Shown one piece after another: positions 1 to 8,507 of a stretch of DNA of 64,000 nucleotides. The translations under genes were made by a program, and so were the position numbers. Under the pieces are notes generated by a model. That model made no database searches. It was not told where the DNA came from and saw only the letters and a list, made by a program, of their open reading frames with translations. The stretch is from Agreia pratensis (GTDB lineage Bacteria; Actinomycetota; Actinomycetes; Actinomycetales; Microbacteriaceae): the NCBI RefSeq assembly GCF_900177685.1, contig NZ_FXAY01000008.1:1-64000 (forward strand), given 5' to 3'. Position 1 is the stretch's first letter; each line of letters begins with the position of its first letter.

Positions 1-2
1 GT

Positions 3-155
3 GACCTCGGTCCGCGTATCGCGCACGCCCTACTGCCGATCAAGGGCAAGGGCGGATCGGACTGGTCGTACTCCTGGATCCCGGTCTTCGGCCCCATCGT
101 CGGAGGCGTCATCGCCGGCCTCGCCGCCGGACCACTCCTCCCCATCCTCACCTGA
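3..155 (+). CDS. glpF: Glycerol uptake facilitator (MIP family), C-terminal 50 residues only
   Basis: The frame beginning at base 3 reads [15 protein letters not shown] and ends PLLPILT-stop at 153-155. DLGPR is the sequence that follows the second NPA box in aquaglyceroporins (NPARDLGPR), and the rest is the last extracellular loop and sixth membrane helix, rich in Gly, Ala, Val and Ile. The family passes glycerol through the inner membrane. The gene is cut by the window edge, so the first NPA box and the start are not visible. It lies directly upstream of the glycerol kinase gene on the same strand, the usual glpF-glpK pairing, which supports the call. Confidence 0.85.
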   Translation, partial: DLGPRIAHALLPIKGKGGSDWSYSWIPVFGPIVGGVIAGLAAGPLLPILT

Positions 156-160
156 ATTCC

Positions 161-196
161 CAGCGGGCCCGGCCACTATGGTGACCGGGCCCGCTG
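161..196 (+). terminator. Strong hairpin between glpF and glpK
   Basis: The arms CAGCGGGCCCGG (161-172) and CCGGGCCCGCTG (185-196) are perfectly complementary over 12 bp, with a further CAC/GTG pairing around a short TATG loop. Only TTT follows, so it is a weak intrinsic terminator at best. It may act as a partial terminator or as an RNA-stabilising hairpin that sets the glpF to glpK ratio. Confidence 0.55.
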
Positions 197-234
197 TTTG
201 CATCGGACCGCAGAACTTAACGAAGGAGTTAGAC

Positions 235-1749
235 ATGACGGACTACATCCTGGCCATCGACCAGGGCACCACCAGCACTCGCGCGATCGTCTTCGACCAC
301 TCGGGCTCTATCGTCTCGACAGGCCAATTGGAGCACGAGCAGATCTTTCCCAAGGCGGGCTGGGTCGAGCACAACCCGAAAGAGATCTGGGACAACACCC
401 GCGAGGTCATCGGTCAGGCGCTCTCGAAGGCCAATATCACGCGCCACAACATCAAGGCCGTAGGCATCACCAACCAGCGTGAGACCGCGGTTGTCTGGGA
501 CAAGAACACCGGCGAGCCCGTCTACAACGCCATCGTCTGGCAAGACACCCGCACCCAGGAGATCGTCGATCGCCTCTCTGCAGACGGCGGCGGAGACCGC
601 TTCAAAGACGTCGTCGGTCTCCCGCTGTCGACGTACTTCGCCGGTACCAAGATCGTCTGGATCCTCGAGAACGTCGAAGGCGCCCGCGAACGCGCCGAAG
701 CCGGCGACCTGCTGTTCGGAACCACAGACAGCTGGGTGACCTGGAACCTCACCGGAGGCGTCGATGGCGGCGTTCACATCACCGACGTCACCAATGCGAG
801 CCGCACCCTCTTCCTCAACCTCGAAACGCTCGAATGGGACGACGACATCCTCGCCGTCTTCAACGTGCCGAGATCGATGCTGCCCGAGGTCAAGAGCTCC
901 TCCGAGGTCTACGGACTCGTGCACGACTCGAGCCTGCTGCGCGAGGTTCCGGTGGCCGGAATCCTGGGCGACCAGCAGGCCGCCACATTCGGCCAGGCCG
1001 CGTTCGACAAGGGCGAGGCGAAGAACACCTACGGCACCGGCAACTTCCTCATCTTCAACACCGGCACCGACATCGTCAAGAGCGAGAACGGCCTGCTCAC
1101 CACCATCGGCTACAAACTCGGAGACGGAGAAACCCACTACGCCCTCGAAGGCTCCATCGCCGTCACCGGCTCGCTCATCCAGTGGTTGCGCGACAACCTC
1201 GGCATTATCTCGTCGGCGCCGGAGGTGGAGGCGCTGGCCGACACGGTCGACGACAACGGTGGCGCCTACTTCGTACCCGCGTTCTCGGGTCTGTTCGCTC
1301 CGCACTGGCGATCGGATGCCCGCGGCGCCCTGGTCGGTCTCACCCGATACGTGAACAAGGGCCACATCGCCCGCGCCGCGATCGAGGCCATCGCGTTCCA
1401 GACCCGCGAGGTTCTGGATGCGGTCAACGCCGACTCCGGCGTACCGCTGACCGAGCTGAAGGTCGACGGCGGCGCATCCGCCAACGACCGCCTGATGCAG
1501 TTCCAGGCCGACATCCTCGATGTGCCGGTGGTGCGCCCCGTCGTCGCAGAGACCACGGCGCTCGGCGCGGCCTATGCGGCGGGACTCGCCGTGGGCTTCT
1601 GGTCGACCCTCGATGAACTCCGCGCCAACTGGCAGGAGGACAAGCGCTGGACGCCCAGCATGGACGACGCCGAGCGCGAGCGTCTGCTGCGCAACTGGAA
1701 GAAGGCCGTCACGAAGACCCTCGACTGGGTCGACGAAGACACCCAGTGA
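235..1749 (+). CDS. glpK: Glycerol kinase
   Basis: This FGGY-family kinase phosphorylates glycerol to sn-glycerol 3-phosphate with ATP in the cytoplasm, trapping glycerol brought in by GlpF. The product is 504 residues, the usual length. It opens with [17 protein letters not shown] (phosphate-binding loop at residues 9-16) and carries [14 protein letters not shown] and the C-terminal [14 protein letters not shown] segment of the second actin-like domain. The frame is open back to base 1, but ATG 235 is chosen because AAGGAG lies at 223-228 with good spacing and because homology begins there; the upstream part overlaps glpF. It ends one base before the convergent trpD. Confidence 0.96.
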   Translation: MTDYILAIDQGTTSTRAIVFDHSGSIVSTGQLEHEQIFPKAGWVEHNPKEIWDNTREVIGQALSKANITRHNIKAVGITNQRETAVVWDKNTGEPVYNAIVWQDTRTQEIVDRLSADGGGDRFKDVVGLPLSTYFAGTKIVWILENVEGARERAEAGDLLFGTTDSWVTWNLTGGVDGGVHITDVTNASRTLFLNLETLEWDDDILAVFNVPRSMLPEVKSSSEVYGLVHDSSLLREVPVAGILGDQQAATFGQAAFDKGEAKNTYGTGNFLIFNTGTDIVKSENGLLTTIGYKLGDGETHYALEGSIAVTGSLIQWLRDNLGIISSAPEVEALADTVDDNGGAYFVPAFSGLFAPHWRSDARGALVGLTRYVNKGHIARAAIEAIAFQTREVLDAVNADSGVPLTELKVDGGASANDRLMQFQADILDVPVVRPVVAETTALGAAYAAGLAVGFWSTLDELRANWQEDKRWTPSMDDAERERLLRNWKKAVTKTLDWVDEDTQ

Positions 1750-1750
1750 T

Positions 1751-2803
1751 TCAGTGACGCGTGGCTTCGGCCCACGCGTCGAGAGTGGCCGTCGCCGCCC
1801 CGGAATCGATCGTCCGGGCGGCTACGGCCATTTTTTCTCGCAAGCGCTCGACGATCGGCCTGCGTCCCTGCTCCGGATCGGATGCGAGTTCGAACGCGAC
1901 CAGACCCGCGGCGGCATTCAGTAGCACGATGTCGCGCACCGGCCCCGTCTCACCCCGAAGCACCCGCCTGGCGATATCGGCGTTGTGCTCGGCGTCACCG
2001 CCGAGCAGATCGCTCATCTTCGCCCGTGCCAAGCCGAGGTCTCGAGGGTCGAGATCGTGTTCGACCACGGCGCCCAACGACACCTCCCAGATATGGCTGT
2101 GGCCCGTGGTGGTCAACTCGTCGAGTCCATCGTCACCGCGGAACACAAGGGCCGTGGCTCCCCGCGTCTGAAAGACGCCCACGAAGATCGGCACCCTATC
2201 GAGCTGAGCCACACCGACAGCGGATGCCTCCGGCCTGGCCGGATTGCACAGCGGGCCGAGGTAGTTGAAGACCGTCGGCACGCCCAACTCCCGTCTGACG
2301 CTCGCGACATTGCCGAACCCGGGGTGGAATTTCGCCGCGAAAGCGAAGGTGATTCCCGCCTCGTCGAGCACCTGAGCCGTGCGCACGTTCGAGATGTCGA
2401 GATCGACACCGAGCGCCTGCAGCACATCCGAGGAACCGGACTTCGAGCTGGCGGCCCTGTTTCCGTGCTTCACGACAGGGACGCCGGCAGCGGCAGCCAC
2501 GATCGACGCCATAGTCGAGACATTCACAGTGCCATGCCTGTCACCGCCCGTACCGACGATATCGAGCGCAAGCGGGTCGACGTCGAGACCGACCGCGTGG
2601 TCGAGCACCGCGTCGCGGAAACCGACGATCTCGTCGACCGTCTCGCCTTTGGCACGCAGAGCGACCAGAAAAGCGGCGAGTTGAGCGTCCGATGCGTCAC
2701 CCGACATGATCTGATCCATCGCCCATGAGGAGTCAGATACAGAAAGATCCTCTCGAGCAAGAAGAGTGGAGAGAATTCCGGACCAGGACTCTGAGTACGC
2801 CAT
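1751..2803 (-). CDS. trpD: Anthranilate phosphoribosyltransferase
   Basis: The enzyme joins anthranilate and PRPP to give phosphoribosyl-anthranilate, the second committed step of tryptophan synthesis. The 350-residue product has the glycine-rich PRPP-binding motif GTGGD at 84-88 followed by NVST, and KHGNRAASSKSGSSD from about 112, both diagnostic of TrpD. It stands alone rather than in a trp operon, next to ctaE, as in Mycobacterium (Rv2192c beside Rv2193). It converges on glpK with one base between stop codons. No Trp leader peptide is visible upstream of it, unlike the trpS gene about 5 kb away. Confidence 0.95.
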   Translation of the reverse strand: MAYSESWSGILSTLLAREDLSVSDSSWAMDQIMSGDASDAQLAAFLVALRAKGETVDEIVGFRDAVLDHAVGLDVDPLALDIVGTGGDRHGTVNVSTMASIVAAAAGVPVVKHGNRAASSKSGSSDVLQALGVDLDISNVRTAQVLDEAGITFAFAAKFHPGFGNVASVRRELGVPTVFNYLGPLCNPARPEASAVGVAQLDRVPIFVGVFQTRGATALVFRGDDGLDELTTTGHSHIWEVSLGAVVEHDLDPRDLGLARAKMSDLLGGDAEHNADIARRVLRGETGPVRDIVLLNAAAGLVAFELASDPEQGRRPIVERLREKMAVAARTIDSGAATATLDAWAEATRH

Positions 2804-2894
2804 AGGCCGATTCTAAAGGCCAGACGACTGACCGACCGGTGTCAATGGGCGCCGCCACTCATACCCAAATGCAAAAACCCTGTGCTGATATCGG

Positions 2895-2900
2895 ACATAA
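2895..2900 (+). promoter_or_regulatory. Possible -10 box of a leaderless ctaE transcript
   Basis: CATAAT ends 7 bases before the GTG at 2908, so transcription would start at or within a base or two of the start codon. No Shine-Dalgarno sequence is obvious and no good -35 box is seen. It belongs to a set of similar arrangements in this window. Confidence 0.4.
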
Positions 2901-2907
2901 TGGAGAA

Positions 2908-3537
2908 GTGACGAGCAGCTCCCTGACCCAGACTTCGAGTGCCCCCCTGATCCAACGACCTAACGTCGTGGCAGTGGGCACAATCGTGTGGCTCGGAAGC
3001 GAGGTGATGTTCTTCGCCGGCCTCTTCGCCATCTACTTCACTCTCCGTAGCACGTCGGGCCCACTATGGGAGAGCGAGTCGAGCGTTCTCAACGTTCCTT
3101 TCTCCCTCGTGAACACTCTCATCCTGGTCGCGAGTTCCTTCACCTGCCAGGCAGGTGTCTTCGCAGCCGAGCGTCTGCAGGCGCGCGCCACCGGGTGGAA
3201 GCCGACGCAGTGGGGAACCACCGAGTGGTTCTTCCTCACCTACCTGCTCGGCGCGATCTTCGTCTCGGGCCAGATCTTCGAGTACGCCACGCTGGTCTCC
3301 GAGGGCATCTCGATGAGTTCCAGCGCCTACGGTTCGGCGTTCTACCTGACCACCGGTTTCCACGGTCTCCACGTGACCGGTGGACTCATAGCCTTCCTGC
3401 TTGTCATCGGCCGGATCTTCGCCGTCAAGAACATGGGGCACCGCGAGGCGACCAGCGCCATCGTCGTGTCGTACTACTGGCACTTCGTCGACGTGGTCTG
3501 GATCGGCCTGTTCCTCGTCATCTACGTACTGAAATAA
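2908..3537 (+). CDS. ctaE: Cytochrome c oxidase subunit III
   Basis: This is the five-helix subunit III of the aa3-type terminal oxidase, part of the bcc-aa3 supercomplex in the actinobacterial membrane. Typical segments are [18 protein letters not shown] near the N-terminus, HGLHVTGG in the middle and [11 protein letters not shown] near the C-terminus. GTG 2908 gives 209 residues; the frame is open to 2839, but the upstream 23 codons look unlike protein and the homologous N-terminus begins at VTSSSLTQ. It heads the ctaE-qcrC-qcrA-qcrB cluster, with 40 bases to qcrC. Subunits I, II and IV are encoded further on in the opposite direction. Confidence 0.94.
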   Translation: MTSSSLTQTSSAPLIQRPNVVAVGTIVWLGSEVMFFAGLFAIYFTLRSTSGPLWESESSVLNVPFSLVNTLILVASSFTCQAGVFAAERLQARATGWKPTQWGTTEWFFLTYLLGAIFVSGQIFEYATLVSEGISMSSSAYGSAFYLTTGFHGLHVTGGLIAFLLVIGRIFAVKNMGHREATSAIVVSYYWHFVDVVWIGLFLVIYVLK

Positions 3538-3577
3538 CCGACCGGCCCACCCGAACCCCGGTCGAACGAAGAGAGTT

Positions 3578-4384
3578 GTGAAAAGAGTGAAGAGAATGGC
3601 CCGAAAAGGCAGCACGGCAAACAGACGTCACCCCTTGGCGACCGTTGCCCTGATCGCAATCGGACTTATGTTCACCGGTGGTGCATACACGCTCTTCAGC
3701 GGCACGGCCACAGCTGAGACCAGCACCGCGTCGCAGACCACGATCGACGAGGGCAAGAAGCTCTTCGCCGCCAACTGTGCCAGCTGCCACGGACTCGACC
3801 TTCAGGGCACCGGCGCGGGCCCCAGCCTCCTCGGAGTCGGCGCCGCCTCTGTTGACTTCCAGGTCGGTACAGGTCGTATGCCCATGGCTATGCAGGGCCC
3901 CCAGGCTATGGAGAAGGCACCTCAGTTCACCGCAGAAGACACCGAGGCACTGGCCGCCTACGTCGCCTCTCTCTCCCCCGGACCGGCAGTTCCCGACGAG
4001 AGCCTGCTCGACGCCAAGGGCGACGCGAGCAACGGAGCCGAACTCTTCCGCATCAACTGCGCCATGTGCCACAACGTGGCCGGCGCAGGTGGAGCGCTCA
4101 CCGAGGGCAAGTTCGCGCCGGCGCTGACCGGCGTCGCCGCCGTGCACATCTACGAGGCCATGGTCACCGGTCCGCAGAACATGCCGGTCTTCAACGACAA
4201 GAACCTCTCCCCCGAAGACAAGCGCGACGTCATCACGTACCTCAAGTACATCGAGAAGAACCCGTCTCCTGGTGGATACGAACTCGGCAGCTTGGGCCCC
4301 GTGGCAGAGGGACTCTTCGTGTGGATCTTCGGGCTGGGTGCCATCGTCGCCCTGACCGTGTGGCTCACTGCGAAGTCGAACTAG
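3578..4384 (+). CDS. qcrC: Di-heme cytochrome c subunit of the bcc complex
   Basis: QcrC carries electrons from cytochrome bc1 to the oxidase inside the supercomplex, replacing a soluble cytochrome c. Two heme-attachment motifs are visible: CASCH at residues 67-71 and CAMCH at 161-165. An N-terminal membrane segment spans about 18-41 and a second anchors the C-terminus (about 242-264), leaving the heme domains outside. The 268-residue length is normal. GTG 3578 is preceded by AAGAGAG; ATG 3596 is an alternative start. Neighbours ctaE and qcrA are parts of the same machine. Confidence 0.95.
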   Translation: MKRVKRMARKGSTANRRHPLATVALIAIGLMFTGGAYTLFSGTATAETSTASQTTIDEGKKLFAANCASCHGLDLQGTGAGPSLLGVGAASVDFQVGTGRMPMAMQGPQAMEKAPQFTAEDTEALAAYVASLSPGPAVPDESLLDAKGDASNGAELFRINCAMCHNVAGAGGALTEGKFAPALTGVAAVHIYEAMVTGPQNMPVFNDKNLSPEDKRDVITYLKYIEKNPSPGGYELGSLGPVAEGLFVWIFGLGAIVALTVWLTAKSN

Positions 4385-4473
4385 ACCAGCGAACCGGCTG
4401 CTAACACATTCTTCACCGAGGCGAGGACGACCTGAGAAGGACGCCCTCGAAGAAAAGCTCGAAAGGCAATCAC

Positions 4474-5550
4474 ATGGCACATGACGATATGAGCGGCAAG
4501 GACATCACCGCTGTTTCGTCGGCTGGCGTCTCCCACGAGACGGCAGCTCCTGGCACGGCCGTCATCCCGTCCGAGACGTTTGAGAACCCGGGCTTCCCGG
4601 CTCACCGTCCGCGTGTGACCGACACCGACCCGAAGGCCGAGAAGAAGGCCGAACGACAGGTTTACACCTTCTTCTATCTGTCGATCGTCGGCAGCATCTT
4701 CGCCATCGCCTCGTACATGGCGTTCCCCATCGAAGACGGCGACACCGGCGCACTGCGCCTGCACACTATGATGCTCGGCATCGGAATCGTTCTCGCGCTC
4801 TTCGGGCTGGGATTCGGTGCGGTTCACTGGTCGAAGAGCCTCATGGCCAACCACGAGGGAATCGACCAGCGCCACCCCGTCCGCGGCAGCGAAGAAACAC
4901 GCGCCCGCGCCGTCGAGATCTTCAAGCAGGCTAACGAGGAGTCCGGCTTCGGACGCCGCACACTCGTCCGCAACACTCTCCTGGGTGCCCTCGTGGCCTT
5001 TCCCCTTCCCGCGGTCGTCCTCTTCCGCGGCTGGGGTCCTCAGAACGAAAATCCCGTCGAGATGCTCGAACACACGATGTGGAAGAAGGGCGCACGCCTC
5101 ACCCTCGACCCGTCGGGGCTCCCGATCAAGGCATCCGATGTCACGCTCGGGTCTGCTTTCCACGTGATCCCCGAGGGACTGAACGAATCGGAGCATCGCC
5201 TCGAAGAGAAGGCGAAAGCGTCCGTTCTCCTTATGCGCCTCGACCCCTCCAAGCTCAAAGAGAGCGCGGAGCGGACCGGATGGTCGTACGACGGCATCGT
5301 CGCCTACTCCAAGATCTGCACCCACGTTGGATGCCCCGTCGCTCTCTACGAGCAGCAGACGCACCACCTGCTCTGCCCCTGCCACCAGTCGACATTCGAC
5401 GTCACCGAAGAATGCAAGGTCATCTTCGGACCGGCGAAGCGTGCGCTGCCGCAGCTGCCTATCGCCGTTGACGGCGAGGGCTACCTGATCGCCCAGAGCG
5501 ATTTCCACGAACCTGTCGGCCCGAGCTTCTGGGAGCGATCTTCATCATGA
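4474..5550 (+). CDS. qcrA: Rieske iron-sulfur subunit of the bcc complex
   Basis: This subunit takes an electron from menaquinol and passes it to cytochrome c1 (QcrC). The [2Fe-2S] ligands are in CTHVGC at residues 282-287 and CPCH at 301-304. Three hydrophobic helices precede the Rieske domain (about 63-84, 96-119 and 168-186), the form typical of actinobacteria rather than the single-helix type. The product has 358 residues. GAAAGG upstream at a normal distance supports ATG 4474. Its stop overlaps the qcrB start by 4 bases (ATGA), suggesting coupled translation. Confidence 0.95.
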   Translation: MAHDDMSGKDITAVSSAGVSHETAAPGTAVIPSETFENPGFPAHRPRVTDTDPKAEKKAERQVYTFFYLSIVGSIFAIASYMAFPIEDGDTGALRLHTMMLGIGIVLALFGLGFGAVHWSKSLMANHEGIDQRHPVRGSEETRARAVEIFKQANEESGFGRRTLVRNTLLGALVAFPLPAVVLFRGWGPQNENPVEMLEHTMWKKGARLTLDPSGLPIKASDVTLGSAFHVIPEGLNESEHRLEEKAKASVLLMRLDPSKLKESAERTGWSYDGIVAYSKICTHVGCPVALYEQQTHHLLCPCHQSTFDVTEECKVIFGPAKRALPQLPIAVDGEGYLIAQSDFHEPVGPSFWERSSS

Positions 5551-7187
5551 GCACAGTGACCACCCCGGACACCGCACCGGCCCCAGCCCCGACACAGACG
5601 TCGTCGCAGAGGAGCAGCACAAGCCGCTTCACGGAGGCCGCAGCGAACTATATCGACGAGCGCACGAGCATCTCGGGCGTCGTCAAGGAATTCGGCCGCA
5701 AGATCTTCCCCGATCACTGGTCGTTCATGCTCGGCGAGGTCGCCCTCTACAGCTTCGTCGTCATCCTTCTGACCGGAACGTTCCTCACGTTCTTCTTCCA
5801 GGCCTCTATGGCCGAGGTCGTCTACAACGGCTCGTACGTGCCGCTCAAGGGTGTCGAGATGTCCACGGCCATGTCGTCGACGCTGAACATCTCGTTCGAC
5901 GTTCGCGGTGGCCTTCTCATCCGCCAGATCCACCACTGGGCTGCGCTGACCTTCATCGCGGCCATCGGCATCCACATGCTCCGCATCTACTTCACGGGCG
6001 CCTTCCGCAAGCCGCGCGAGTTGAACTGGGTCATCGGCTTCATCCTCTTCATCCTCGCTCTTGCCGAGGGCTTCACGGGATACTCGCTTCCCGATGACCT
6101 CCTCTCGGGCAACGGTCTGCGAATCATCGACGGTCTCATCAAGGGACTGCCCGTCGTAGGGACCTGGATCTCGTTCCTGCTCTTCGGCGGCGAATTCCCC
6201 GGAACCGATATCGTCGGACGCCTCTACTCCCTGCACATCCTGCTGCTGCCGGCCATCCTTGCCGTCATGCTCGCCCTGCACCTCGTCTTCGTCGTCGTGC
6301 ACAAGCACACGCAGTGGTCGGGACCAGGCCAGACGAAAGACAACGTCGTCGGCTCCCCCATCTTGCCGATGTTCGCTGCCAAGGCGGGTGGCTTCTTCTT
6401 CATCGTCTTCGGTGTCATCGCACTGATGGGCACGTTCTTCACCATCAACCCCATCTGGAACTACGGCCCCTACGACCCGTCACCGGTCTCCGCGGGTACA
6501 CAGCCCGACTGGTACATCGGATTCGCCGACGGCGCCCTCCGGCTGATGCCACCGGGACTCGAGTTCGAGCTGTGGAACCGTACCTGGTCGTTCAACATCC
6601 TCATTCCGGTACTGCTTCTCACCGGCCTGATCGTGGCCGTTCTGGTCTACCCGTTCATCGAGGCCTGGGTCACGGGCGACAAGCGCGAGCACCACCTGCT
6701 CGACCGCCCGCGCAACGCGCCGACCCGCACCGCGATCGGTGTCGCCGGAGTCCTGTTCTACGCCGCCCTCTGGGGTGCGGCGAGCTCCGATATCATCGCC
6801 ACGCACTTCCAGCTGTCGATCGAGGGTGTGATCCACGTGAATCAGGCTCTGCTCATCCTCGGCCCGATCATCGGTTACCTCGTTACAAAGCGCGTCTGCC
6901 TCGCCCTGCAGAAGAAGGACCGCGAGATCGCCCTGCACGGTTTCGAATCGGGGCGCATCGTGCGCCTCCCGGGCGGCGAGTACATCGAGGTGCACCAGCC
7001 TGTCGACGAGTACGAGCGCTGGAAGCTGGTGGACTACAACGACTACCAGCCACTGATGATCCGCCCGAACGCCCAGGGCAAGATCACCGCCGTGCAGCGT
7101 TTCCGTGCCGGCATGTCGCGATGGTTCTTCGAAGACCGCATCGCACCCGTGAGCCCCAAAGAGATCGAACGCGGCGGCCACCACTAA
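5547..7187 (+). CDS. qcrB: Cytochrome b subunit of the bcc complex
   Basis: QcrB is the membrane core that oxidises menaquinol and holds two b hemes. Heme ligands are visible as His129/His130 with His143 in one helix and His230 with His245 in another. The N-terminal half matches cytochrome b6; the 546-residue length includes the C-terminal cytoplasmic extension found in actinobacteria. It is the last gene of ctaE-qcrCAB and is followed by a strong terminator at 7211-7253. In mycobacteria this subunit is the target of imidazopyridine drugs such as Q203. Confidence 0.95.
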   Translation: MSTVTTPDTAPAPAPTQTSSQRSSTSRFTEAAANYIDERTSISGVVKEFGRKIFPDHWSFMLGEVALYSFVVILLTGTFLTFFFQASMAEVVYNGSYVPLKGVEMSTAMSSTLNISFDVRGGLLIRQIHHWAALTFIAAIGIHMLRIYFTGAFRKPRELNWVIGFILFILALAEGFTGYSLPDDLLSGNGLRIIDGLIKGLPVVGTWISFLLFGGEFPGTDIVGRLYSLHILLLPAILAVMLALHLVFVVVHKHTQWSGPGQTKDNVVGSPILPMFAAKAGGFFFIVFGVIALMGTFFTINPIWNYGPYDPSPVSAGTQPDWYIGFADGALRLMPPGLEFELWNRTWSFNILIPVLLLTGLIVAVLVYPFIEAWVTGDKREHHLLDRPRNAPTRTAIGVAGVLFYAALWGAASSDIIATHFQLSIEGVIHVNQALLILGPIIGYLVTKRVCLALQKKDREIALHGFESGRIVRLPGGEYIEVHQPVDEYERWKLVDYNDYQPLMIRPNAQGKITAVQRFRAGMSRWFFEDRIAPVSPKEIERGGHH

Positions 7188-7210
7188 CATCGCGACAGCA
7201 CTGCATCCAG

Positions 7211-7253
7211 ATCCGCCGGATCGTCTCCTCCGAGATGATCCGGCGGATTTTTT
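7211..7253 (+). terminator. Rho-independent terminator after qcrB
   Basis: A perfect 12-bp stem pairs ATCCGCCGGATC (7211-7222) with GATCCGGCGGAT (7237-7248), with a 14-base loop, followed by a run of T to 7253. It closes the qcrCAB transcript and separates it from the Trp leader that starts 16 bases later. Confidence 0.85.
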
Positions 7254-7268
7254 GGTATCGTCCCCTAC

Positions 7269-7307
7269 ATGAGTTTCAACCGTTCCGCATGGTGGTGGCT
7301 GCGATAG
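7269..7307 (+). CDS. Tryptophan-rich leader peptide of trpS
   Basis: ATG 7269 opens a 12-codon frame reading MSFNRSAWWWLR and ending at TAG 7305-7307. Three consecutive UGG codons lie at 7290-7298, far beyond chance for Trp. This is the classic design of a ribosome-sensing leader: scarcity of charged tRNA-Trp stalls the ribosome there. It sits 90 bases upstream of the tryptophanyl-tRNA synthetase start on the same strand. No Shine-Dalgarno sequence is evident; TATCGT at 7256-7261 could be a -10 box giving a leaderless transcript that begins at the ATG. An equivalent leader controls an auxiliary TrpRS gene in Streptomyces coelicolor (established knowledge). Confidence 0.85.
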   Translation: MSFNRSAWWWLR

Positions 7308-7390
7308 CAGCCGGTTGAAACATGTTCACGGGCTGCACGGCGGCTCGTGAACGGCCCGAGTACTCCGTGCGGCTCCCAACAGATCGGGAG
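7273..7390 (+). promoter_or_regulatory. Attenuator-like leader RNA of trpS with competing hairpins
   Basis: An outer stem pairs GTTTCAACCG (7273-7282) with CGGTTGAAAC (7312-7321) and encloses the Trp codons, with an inner stem GCTGC/GCAGC (7298-7302/7307-7311). GCAGCC (7307-7312) can instead pair with GGCTGC at 7331-7336. GTTCACG (7324-7330) pairs with CGTGAAC (7346-7352), and 7330-7340 can alternatively pair with 7365-7375 over 11 bp including two G-U pairs. CTCCC (7373-7377) can pair with the trpS ribosome-binding site GGGAG (7386-7390). No T run is present, so the read-out may be translation initiation rather than intrinsic termination. The sign of control cannot be settled by eye. Confidence 0.65.
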
Positions 7391-7396
7391 ACACGA

Positions 7397-8437
7397 ATGG
7401 ATTCTTTCACCTCAACTGCGCAGCGATCGGCTGAAGTCTCAGCCGCCGTAGCCCTCCATCCGGAGCGCTTTCGCGTGCTTACTGGTGAGCGACCCACCGG
7501 GCCGCTACACCTGGGTCACTACTTCGGCACAATCAGGGAACGAGTGCGGCTGCAAGAGGCCGGTGTCGAGATGTTTATCGTGCTCGCGGACTATCAGGTC
7601 ATCACCGACCGCGACACGACAGCTCACGTTCGAGAGAACGTGCATAGCGCGGTGCTCGACTATCTCGCCGCAGGCATAGATCCGAAGCGGACCACTATCT
7701 TCACGCACTCCTCGGTGCCCGCACTGAACCAGCTGCTCCTGCCGTTTCTCAGTCTCGTCACGGAGGCCGAATTGCATCGCAATCCCACCGTGAAGGCAGA
7801 ACTCGCAGCGTCTGGACGAGCCTTGAGCGGGCTGCTACTGACCTATCCGGTGCACCAGGCCGCAGACATCCTGTTCTGCAAGGGAAACCTCGTGCCGGTC
7901 GGCAAAGACAATCTCCCGCATGTCGAGATGACCCGTGTCATCGCTCGGCGGTTCAACGAGCGTTACGGCCAGGTGTTCCCCGTGCCGGATGCGCTCATCA
8001 CCTCGGCACCCGAAGTTCCCGGCCTCGACGGAAGGAAGATGTCGAAGAGCTACGGCAACGCGATCTCTCTCTCGATGACGCCTGATGAGACAGTCGACGC
8101 GATCTGCCGGACAAGAACAGATCAGGACCGCCGAATCAGCTTCGACCCCGAGCAGCGCCCTGGCGTCTCAGCGCTGTTATCGACGGCCTCTCTGTGTCTC
8201 GGCGTCGATCCGGTCGAACTCGCCGCAGAGATCGGCGACCGCGGTAGCAGCGCCTTGAAGGAGGTAACAGCGACCGCTGTGAACGATTATCTGGCGCCCC
8301 TCAGGGAGAGACGGCGAGCGTTCGCCAGCGATCCTGATCTCGCGAGCAGAATTCTCGGTGAAGGAAATGAGGTTGCGAATACCGCCGCGGAGACAACGCT
8401 TGCCGAGGTGCGCGCAGCCATGGGAACGAGCTACTGA
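7397..8437 (+). CDS. trpS: Tryptophanyl-tRNA synthetase, probably the auxiliary HLGH class
   Basis: This class I aminoacyl-tRNA synthetase charges tRNA-Trp. The HIGH motif appears as GPLHLGHYFG and the KMSKS loop as GRKMSKSYGN; the length is 346 residues. The RPTGPLHLGHYFG form, followed by FIVLADYQVITDRD, differs from the common PSGxxTIGNY form of housekeeping bacterial TrpRS and resembles the auxiliary enzymes of Streptomyces, one of which resists indolmycin. ATG 7397 is chosen because GGGAG at 7386-7390 is well spaced; the frame is open to 7322 across the leader. It is a single gene inserted between two convergent respiratory clusters. Whether a second trpS exists elsewhere cannot be seen here. 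Confidence 0.92.
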   Translation: MDSFTSTAQRSAEVSAAVALHPERFRVLTGERPTGPLHLGHYFGTIRERVRLQEAGVEMFIVLADYQVITDRDTTAHVRENVHSAVLDYLAAGIDPKRTTIFTHSSVPALNQLLLPFLSLVTEAELHRNPTVKAELAASGRALSGLLLTYPVHQAADILFCKGNLVPVGKDNLPHVEMTRVIARRFNERYGQVFPVPDALITSAPEVPGLDGRKMSKSYGNAISLSMTPDETVDAICRTRTDQDRRISFDPEQRPGVSALLSTASLCLGVDPVELAAEIGDRGSSALKEVTATAVNDYLAPLRERRRAFASDPDLASRILGEGNEVANTAAETTLAEVRAAMGTSY

Positions 8438-8461
8438 CCGATCTAGGCGGGAACCGCAAAA

Positions 8462-8491
8462 GGGCCCGTCTCGAGTGAACGAGACGGGCCC
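8462..8491 (-). terminator. Terminator at the end of ctaC-ctaD-ctaF, shared with trpS
   Basis: A perfect 12-bp stem GGGCCCGTCTCG (8462-8473) / CGAGACGGGCCC (8480-8491) has a 6-base loop. On the minus strand it is followed by TTTT (complement of the A run at 8458-8461). It lies between the convergent trpS and ctaF and may stop transcription from both sides. Confidence 0.75.
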
Positions 8492-8507
8492 TGAAGCGCA
8501 CGTGGAT

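Noticed and set aside
229-1365. Long open frame antisense to glpK
   Set aside because: High-GC shadow: the plus-strand frame is a complete glycerol kinase and the antisense product has no recognisable motif.
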